Part shown: one piece after another, positions 57,821-64,000 of the stretch | Numbering within the stretch: position 1 is the first letter of the stretch | Layout of the letters: every line of letters starts with the position of its first letter | Source of the DNA: an uncultured Thalassotalea sp. | GTDB lineage: Bacteria > Pseudomonadota > Gammaproteobacteria > Enterobacterales > Alteromonadaceae | Direction: 5' to 3' | Length of the DNA: 64,000 bases | Assembly: GCA_947502355.1 (NCBI GenBank) | Contig: CANMZP010000006.1 | Coordinates: 109,691-173,690 of the forward strand | Notes under the pieces: model-generated | What the model saw: the letters and a program-made list of their open reading frames with translations, nothing else | Database searches by the model: none | What the model was told of the DNA's origin: nothing | Made by a program: the position numbers and the translations under genes

Positions 57821-57960
57821 TGTCGTACTTGGCTAATACCAATTGCATTAAGTAGGTTGACTGCTGAACGTTCTAGCTGAACGCCCAAAGGGGAGGGTTT
57901 ATGTCTTTTATAAATCCCATTCAGTAACAACACATTTATTGCACTTGGCATAGTGCTCAA
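57821..57960. repeat. Possible degenerate dispersed element between petC and sspA
   Basis: This non-coding stretch opens with TAATACCAATTGCATTAAG, which looks like the end of short palindromic or MITE-like repeats common in marine Alteromonadales. It contains a direct repeat GCTGAACG separated by 5 bases (57863 region) and a near-palindrome AGGGTTTAT/ATAAATCCC. No second copy occurs in this window, so its repetitive nature is a guess. Confidence 0.25.
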
Positions 57961-57994
57961 GTACATTGAAAAATTATAAATCTGGAGAATATAT

Positions 57995-58636
57995 ATGGCT
58001 GTAGCCGCCAACAAGCGTTCTGTAATGACCTTATTTTCACATGCAGATGACATGTATAGTCATCAAGCTCGTATTGTACTTGCAGAAAAAGGCGTCGGTG
58101 TTGACATTCATTTAGTTGAAATCGATAACTTACCTGAAGATTTAATTGACTTGAACCCGTACGGAACGGTACCAACGTTGATTGATCGTGAGTTAGCGTT
58201 ATACGAAGCTAAGATCATCATGGAGTACCTTGATGAGCGTTTTCCTCATCCACCACTAATGCCTGTTTACCCAGTTGCTCGTGGTCGTAGCCGCCTTATG
58301 ATGCACCGCATCGAGAGCGACTGGTACACACTTGCCAGAACCATTATCTCAGGTACGGCTGAAGAAGCAGATAAAGCACGCCACGAATTACGTGAAAGCT
58401 TATTAAGCATCGCCCCAGTATTAAATGAAGCACCATACTTTATGAGTGAAGAGTTTAGCTTGGTAGATTGTTACCTTGCGCCACTATTATGGCGTTTACC
58501 TGCTTTTGGTATTGAATTATCAGGCCAAGGCAGCAAAGAGTTAAAAGCTTACATGTTACGTTTGTTTGACCGTGAATCATTCCAGGCTTCATTAACTGAA
58601 GCTGAGCGTGAATTACGCTTTGGTCGTCCTGCATAA
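57995..58636 (+). CDS. sspA: Stringent starvation protein A
   Basis: This 213-residue GST-fold protein binds RNA polymerase and acts as a stationary-phase and acid-stress transcription factor in E. coli. The N-terminal thioredoxin-like part includes MTLFSHADDMYSHQARIVLAEKGV (about 11-34) and LNPYGTVPTLIDRELALYE. The helical C-terminal part includes the conserved FSLVDCYLAPLLWRLP (about 151-166). A TCTGGAGA ribosome site precedes the ATG. sspB follows 3 bases later. Confidence 0.96.
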   Translation: MAVAANKRSVMTLFSHADDMYSHQARIVLAEKGVGVDIHLVEIDNLPEDLIDLNPYGTVPTLIDRELALYEAKIIMEYLDERFPHPPLMPVYPVARGRSRLMMHRIESDWYTLARTIISGTAEEADKARHELRESLLSIAPVLNEAPYFMSEEFSLVDCYLAPLLWRLPAFGIELSGQGSKELKAYMLRLFDRESFQASLTEAERELRFGRPA

Positions 58637-58639
58637 CCC

Positions 58640-59089
58640 ATGGATAGCGAAATGACACCCAGTAAACCTTACCTAATTCGTGGGTTTTACGACTGGATAG
58701 TTGATAACGAGTGTACACCTTACATTGCAGTCGATACCGATTACCCCAATGTTATGGTGCCGCATCAGTTTATTAACGACGGACAGATAGTGTTAAACAT
58801 TGCGCCGCAATCGGTGGGTGGATTATCTTTAACAGGTGATGTTCTGGAGTTTAACGCTCGTTTTGGTGGAAAACTAGAGCACTTATACGTGCCCTTTGAA
58901 GCGATTATTGCCATATATGCTCGTGAGAATGGTGAAGGTTCTTCGTTCGCGGTGAACTACCCACCAATGGAAGACATAACTGAGCTTTCAGAAGCTCCAC
59001 AAGCGGATGTTGAGGCATCTAGCGAAGATGTTAAAGAAGATAGCAAAAAGCCTAAAAAAGGCCGTCCTAGCTTATCTATCGTCAAATAA
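58640..59089 (+). CDS. sspB: ClpXP specificity adaptor SspB
   Basis: This 149-residue adaptor delivers ssrA-tagged proteins to ClpXP. The substrate-binding domain (about 6-115) has KPYLIRGFYDWIVDNECTPY and PFEAIIAIYARENGEG. An acidic disordered linker and the conserved C-terminal ClpX-binding tail (RPSLSIVK) follow. It forms an operon with sspA and is followed by a strong terminator. Confidence 0.96.
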   Translation: MDSEMTPSKPYLIRGFYDWIVDNECTPYIAVDTDYPNVMVPHQFINDGQIVLNIAPQSVGGLSLTGDVLEFNARFGGKLEHLYVPFEAIIAIYARENGEGSSFAVNYPPMEDITELSEAPQADVEASSEDVKEDSKKPKKGRPSLSIVK

Positions 59090-59129
59090 ACTAAGTCCAT
59101 TAATTCTCTACTTACTGAGTAGCATTTAT

Positions 59130-59160
59130 AAAAAAGGCCATACATTGTATGGCCTTTTTT
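59130..59160. terminator. Bidirectional terminator between sspB and dolP
   Basis: A perfect 14-bp inverted repeat (AAAAAAGGCCATAC / GTATGGCCTTTTTT, 3-base loop) gives a GC stem with T-runs in both directions. It serves the convergent sspB and dolP genes. Confidence 0.92.
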
Positions 59161-59180
59161 GATGATGACGCTCGAAATAA

Positions 59181-59744
59181 TTATTTTATTTCGAATGCTT
59201 TATAAACGCGTGACACACCATTTATATTACGGGCGATTTCTACCGCTTGATTTGCTTCAAGGGTACTGACCAATCCCATCAAAAATACTTCCGAGTCTTC
59301 TGTAACAACTTTGATGGCTGTGGCATCGACGTTATCGCTGGCTAGCAGATCCGTTTTTACTTTAGTTGTTAACCATGAGTCATGGGTACGGGTACTGATT
59401 GATGACAGTTTATTCACTCTCACCTGATTATGGATTTTGCGTACGCCCTGAATGTCTTTAACAATGTTGTAAACTTGTTGTTTATAGCCTTGCTCTAGGG
59501 CCTGACCAACGATTAAGACCGTGCCATTAAGCGAAACAACCTGAACCTGAGTGTATTCGGTTAAGAGTTCTTGCTCGGCAATAGAGGCATGTGCTTTAAC
59601 TTCGATGGTTTGATCATCTACTTGTGAACCTAGGGTACGGCGATCGTTAACCGAGGCGGCTCCTGCTCCAACTCCGGCAATAACAGCGACGGCACAACCT
59701 TGCAATAAGGTGGCTGATAACAGGGCGACTAAGACATTCTTCAT
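59181..59744 (-). CDS. dolP: Outer-membrane lipoprotein DolP (YraP), dual BON domains
   Basis: This 187-residue lipoprotein has lipobox LLQGC (Cys17), followed by the family start AVAVIAGVGAGAASVNDRRTLG. Two BON domains lie at about residues 45-115 and 122-187. In E. coli DolP binds anionic phospholipids at division sites and supports BamA function and envelope integrity. It lies downstream of diaA in the conserved lpoA-yraN-diaA-dolP order. Confidence 0.94.
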   Translation of the reverse strand: MKNVLVALLSATLLQGCAVAVIAGVGAGAASVNDRRTLGSQVDDQTIEVKAHASIAEQELLTEYTQVQVVSLNGTVLIVGQALEQGYKQQVYNIVKDIQGVRKIHNQVRVNKLSSISTRTHDSWLTTKVKTDLLASDNVDATAIKVVTEDSEVFLMGLVSTLEANQAVEIARNINGVSRVYKAFEIK

Positions 59745-59765
59745 ATGTTTATACTTCGTTTGTGA

Positions 59766-60728
<963 letters not shown>

Positions 60729-60742
<14 letters not shown>

Positions 60743-62588
60743 GTGCTTGTACTCTTGAGGAACGGTAACGACCCCATTCAAGACTGCGTGAAATGATACG
60801 ATTATCTTGCATTTGCAAGGTACCAATTTCCCCTTGGTGACGAACCATTGGGAATTGCTCAAGTGTTTTCAGCTTATTAAGTACTTGCAGGCTATCTATA
60901 CCTAGTGCATAAATACGCTGCAGTGAGTTGCTTCGTTTAGGCCATATGGTTTTGGCTTGTTTTAATAATTCTTTATTGTTTTCTTTACCAGACAGTAGCC
61001 ATGGTATCTCGGTAAAGGTTAACCCGGTTAAATCGCGTCGGGTATTTCGATTTTGGCTGTCGTTATTGCTGCGTGAGCTCGCAAAGATCGGAATGTTATC
61101 GGCAAATGGGCTTATGTTCACATCAATGTAAGGTTTTAGAAGCTTGGCCTGGTTCGACGTTGCAAAAATATAAATAACGTCGATATCGCGACGGTTGCGC
61201 GTTTCTGTTTCAATGCTTTCTTTCATTCTTTGTTTCATGGCAATAATGCGCTGCTCTGAAAAATTAACATCCAAACCCGATTTTACCGATTGCTGCATTT
61301 GCTTACCGTTAGGGTAATAAATGACCGACGGTGTAACACCTGTTTGTTGTTGCCACTGATTTCCAAATGCATTGGCCATACGTTTGCCAATAGCGGTGTT
61401 CTGGCTTAAGACCAGGGCTTTTTTATAGCCTTTACGGCTTAATGAAAAGGCCGCTTGCAGGGCTTCTTCTTCAGGGAGCATAGACAATGCGTATTGGCTT
61501 GGCAATAATTGCCCATCTTCCGGTACATTAAGCAGTAAGTTTGTCCACTGTGGCTCGACGTCTTGTTGTCTTGTTAAGCTTAAAAATTGCTTAACATGGT
61601 GTTTTAATAGCGGTCCAATAACCGCATCGGGTTGTTGTGCTTCAAGGCTGATTAAAATGTCCTGCATTGGGATTTGATTACTGTCGTAAAATGTAATGTT
61701 TTGTGCATTATTAAAGCCGTTGGCGGCTAAAATACCGGTTTGTAAGGCACCGCCAAGGGTTTGTTCTCTTCCTGAAAGTGGAATGATAACCGCGATATTT
61801 TTGAATGTCTCTTGCTTATCAAGGGTATTGCTTTGGCTAAGTAAGAGCTTAATTTTGTTGTTAAGTGGGTGTATAGGGTATTGACTGCGCCACTTTTTAA
61901 ATTGGAAATCCAGAGATATAGGGTGTTGAGCATATTGTGCAACAATATCATTAAAAGAAAGCCATGGCGTTAAGCCCGGTGGATTTGCCTTTTTTAGGGC
62001 AGCTTTCTCAAAAGGGGTAAGTTTGGCAAACATATCCGCTAAGTGATCAATTTGGGCTTCGCTAGTAATTGGATCTTGTTGGTATAAGTGCAATAAAGCA
62101 CTGATGGCTTCAATTTTCAAATTTTGCTTTTGCGCCAACAAAGCGCGTAACTGGTACTCTCGACTTGAATTTCCGGGTTTAGAAATAAGGTTTAATTGCT
62201 GTTGAGCTAAGCTAAATTCAGACATATGAAATAACGCTTGTGCTGCATTTAGGTAATTAAAATCCTGTTGCTTGGTGGTGAGCGGCATGGCTTGTAATTG
62301 CTGAACGATAAACAACGCTTTTTCTGGTTGCTGATTACCAAGGAAACTCGCCGAAGCGCGTAATAAAAAAATGACGCTGTTTTCACCCGAAGATGATTTG
62401 GCTTGTTCAAGCAAAATGGCGGTATCCATATCGGTTTCTTCAGGCGTAACCTCAACGATAGGTTGTTGCTCTCTTTGGTTTGGTGGGCGCTCACTTGTTA
62501 CTTGCGTCGAACAACCTTGCAGTGCCACAGTACAGAAAAGCAGTAAAGAAAATAAAGAAAAGGATTTTGAGTACGAAATTTTAAACAC
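60729..62588 (-). CDS. lpoA: Penicillin-binding protein activator LpoA
   Basis: This 619-residue outer-membrane lipoprotein has signal lipobox ALQGC (Cys26), an N-terminal TPR-like helical domain (about 50-245) and a C-terminal periplasmic-binding-protein-like domain (about 260-610). The latter contains IAVIIPLSGREQTLGGALQTGILAA and the QPDAVIGPLLKHHV region. LpoA reaches across the periplasm to activate PBP1A. It starts with GTG at 62588 with GGACC upstream and is divergent from rsmI, as in E. coli. Confidence 0.94.
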
Positions 62589-62749
62589 CGGTCATTGGTC
62601 CACGAAACTAATTAAGAGTATAATAAACCGCTTTAGGTCTTAGCTGCAAACCGCTTGCCTAAAAATTTGCCATAATAAACACTTTACATTAACAATTTCT
62701 ACTTTATCCGTTCTATTGTCTTCGAGCTTAAGGGGCTACCAGGTAATTT

Positions 62750-63598
62750 ATGACGCAAACAACAGTTAACCCAAATACACTTTATGTGGTCGCGACCCCT
62801 ATTGGTAATTTATTGGATATCAGCCAGAGGGCATTAGATATTTTAGCCAAGGTTGACGTTATCGCGTGTGAAGACACACGTCATACCAATCGGTTGTTAA
62901 GTGCCTTTAATATTCGCAATAAGACGTTATCGTTGCATGATCATAATGAGCGTCAGCGTCAGGAGCAAATTGCATCGATGCTAAATGAAGGTCAAAGCAT
63001 CGCTCTGGTATCTGATGCAGGTACACCACTTATATCTGATCCTGGGTTTCATATCGTGCGTCATTTAAGAAAAAAAGGTTTGTCCGTTGTTCCTGTACCA
63101 GGAGCGTGTGCTGCTATTGCCGCGTTATCGGTTGCGGGTTTGCCTACCGATAGATTTTCTTTTGAGGGGTTTCTTCCGTCAAAATCAGGTGCTCGGCAAA
63201 GTAAGCTTGCAGACTTAGCTAATGAACCTAGAACCATGGTGTTCTATGATGCGCCAAGAAGGGCCATCGATACTGTCGAAGATATATTCACCGTCCTTGG
63301 CGGTGAACGACAAATCGTCATTGCTCGTGAATTAACCAAAACGTTTGAAACCATACATGCAAACAGTGCTGAAAATATTCTTGCTTGGTTAAAAGAAGAC
63401 CCAAATCAGCTTAAGGGCGAAATGGTGCTAATTATTGAAGGCGCAAAAATTGACCCTAATGCGATTCCAGATGAGGCGATTAAGACATTAAAGCTCTTAC
63501 TTGGTGAAATGAAACCGAAAAAAGCATGTGCGATTGCTGCAGAAATTCATGGTGTGAAAAAGAACGCGTTATATCAAGTTGCCCTAGACCTAAAATAA
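62750..63598 (+). CDS. rsmI: 16S rRNA 2'-O-ribose C1402 methyltransferase RsmI
   Basis: This 282-residue SAM-dependent methyltransferase has a tetrapyrrole-methylase fold: LYVVATPIGNLLDISQRAL (about 11-29), ACEDTRHTNRLL (about 42-53), LVSDAGTPLISDPG (about 86-99) and VPGACAAIAALSVAGLPTDRFSFEGFLP (about 116-143). It methylates C1402 in the ribosomal P site. It is followed at once by a small tandem repeat and the rnpB promoter. Confidence 0.96.
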   Translation: MTQTTVNPNTLYVVATPIGNLLDISQRALDILAKVDVIACEDTRHTNRLLSAFNIRNKTLSLHDHNERQRQEQIASMLNEGQSIALVSDAGTPLISDPGFHIVRHLRKKGLSVVPVPGACAAIAALSVAGLPTDRFSFEGFLPSKSGARQSKLADLANEPRTMVFYDAPRRAIDTVEDIFTVLGGERQIVIARELTKTFETIHANSAENILAWLKEDPNQLKGEMVLIIEGAKIDPNAIPDEAIKTLKLLLGEMKPKKACAIAAEIHGVKKNALYQVALDLK

Positions 63599-63639
63599 AG
63601 AGTCCTTAAATAAAGAGTCCTTAAATGAGGAACCCTTAA
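63595..63639 (+). repeat. Three tandem 15-bp units spanning the rsmI stop codon
   Basis: Two perfect copies of ATAAAGAGTCCTTAA (63595-63609 and 63610-63624) are followed by a degenerate third copy (63625-63639) and ATAG. The period is five codons, so every unit carries an in-frame stop: TAA at 63596, TAA at 63611, TGA at 63626, then TAG at 63641. Confidence 0.85.
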
Positions 63640-63644
63640 ATAGC

Positions 63645-63673
63645 TCGACCTACCGTGCTTAATCAGGTAGAAT
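63645..63673 (+). promoter_or_regulatory. rnpB promoter
   Basis: TCGACC (63645-63650) and TAGAAT (63668-63673) with a 17-base spacer are followed by a GC-rich discriminator (GCCGCCC). The RNA start is placed near 63681. The spacing and discriminator fit a stable-RNA promoter. Confidence 0.65.
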
Positions 63674-63680
63674 GCCGCCC

Positions 63681-64000
63681 GAGTTGACCAGACAACCGCT
63701 GCTCAATCGTTGTATTGTTCGTGTATTCGAATAATAAACGGATTGGGGGGAGGAAAGTCCGGGCTCCAAAGAGCAGGGTGCCAGGTAACGCCTGGGGGGC
63801 GCAAGCCCACGACAAGTGCAGCAGAGAGAAGACCGCCGATGGCTACTAGTAGCACAGGTAAGGCTGAAAGGGTGCGGTAAGAGCGCACCGGACTCCTGGT
63901 AACAGAGAGTTGCAGGGTAAACTCCACCCGGAGCAAGACCAAATAGGGTTCCTTACGGCGTGGCTCGCGTTGGAACCGGGTAGGTTGCTTGAGCTATAAA
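63681..64000 (+). ncRNA. rnpB: RNase P RNA (M1 RNA, class A), 3' end cut by window
   Basis: This is the catalytic RNA of RNase P, which removes 5' leaders from pre-tRNA. Universally conserved segments are directly visible: GAGGAAAGTCCGGGCTCC (CR-I, near 63750), CAGGGTGCCAGGTAACGCCTGG, GTGCAGCAGAGAG, AAGGGTGCGGTAAGAGCGCACCG, GGTAAACTCCACCCGGAGCA and GGGTAGGTTGCTTGAGC near the window end. The 5' end is placed at GAGTTGACCAGACA, by analogy with the E. coli GAAGCTGACCAGACA start. The last part, including the 3' strand of P1, lies beyond base 64000. Confidence 0.96.

Noticed and set aside
60743..60862. N-terminal extension of yraN
   Set aside because: These 40 codons lie inside lpoA and are not part of the YraN family; the frame is open there by chance.
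63703..63942. Open frame of 79 codons on the minus strand
   Set aside because: It lies wholly antisense to the conserved core of the RNase P RNA and has no family similarity I can recognise.

Overview
The window is a dense stretch of gammaproteobacterial core chromosome. Gene content and order point to a marine member of the Alteromonadales, most likely close to Colwelliaceae (Colwellia or Thalassotalea type). The reasons are a complete MSHA type IV pilus locus next to mreBCD-maf-rng-yhdP-tldD, petABC inserted before sspAB, and rnpB directly after rsmI. The genus is an inference from synteny. No tRNA or 16S/23S rRNA genes, CRISPR arrays, transposases or prophage genes were seen.

Layout. (1) 1-2430: two tandem TraT-like lipoproteins and a convergent PLP enzyme of the D-cysteine desulfhydrase/ACC deaminase family. 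(2) 2677-20605: the MSHA pilus locus. A secretion block (mshI, a PilN-like gene, mshJ, K, L, M, N, E, G, F) is followed by a structural block (mshB, mshA, mshC, D, O, P, Q). A strong terminator follows mshA, and an oppositely oriented PglL/Wzy-type O-oligosaccharyltransferase gene sits between mshA and mshC. This is the most interesting feature of the window. (3) 20863-33873: mreBCD, maf, rng, yhdP, a nitrilase-family amidase, tldD, darP (opposite strand) and pmbA. (4) 33918-43264, all on the minus strand: yrbG-kdsD-kdsC-lptC-lptA-lptB, then rpoN-hpf-ptsN-rapZ-ptsO-mgtE, listed in the direction of transcription. This covers LPS core sugar synthesis and LPS export, then sigma-54 with the nitrogen PTS. 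(5) 43804-48544: mlaFEDCB-ibaG-murA (outer-membrane lipid asymmetry and the first committed step of peptidoglycan synthesis), divergent from yrbG. (6) 48699-59089: a PagL-like outer-membrane protein, degS and degQ, zapG, zapE, rplM-rpsI, petABC and sspAB. (7) 59181-64000: dolP, diaA, yraN, lpoA (minus strand), then rsmI and the start of rnpB, which is cut by the window end.

Taken together the window is dominated by cell-envelope biology: pilus assembly, cell shape, LPS synthesis and export, phospholipid trafficking, periplasmic proteolysis and peptidoglycan synthase activation. Housekeeping translation, RNA-processing and respiration genes are interspersed. Several gene starts were placed at internal codons because of overlaps, ribosome binding sites or family length; these are stated in the entries. 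Non-ATG starts are frequent in the mla-murA block.
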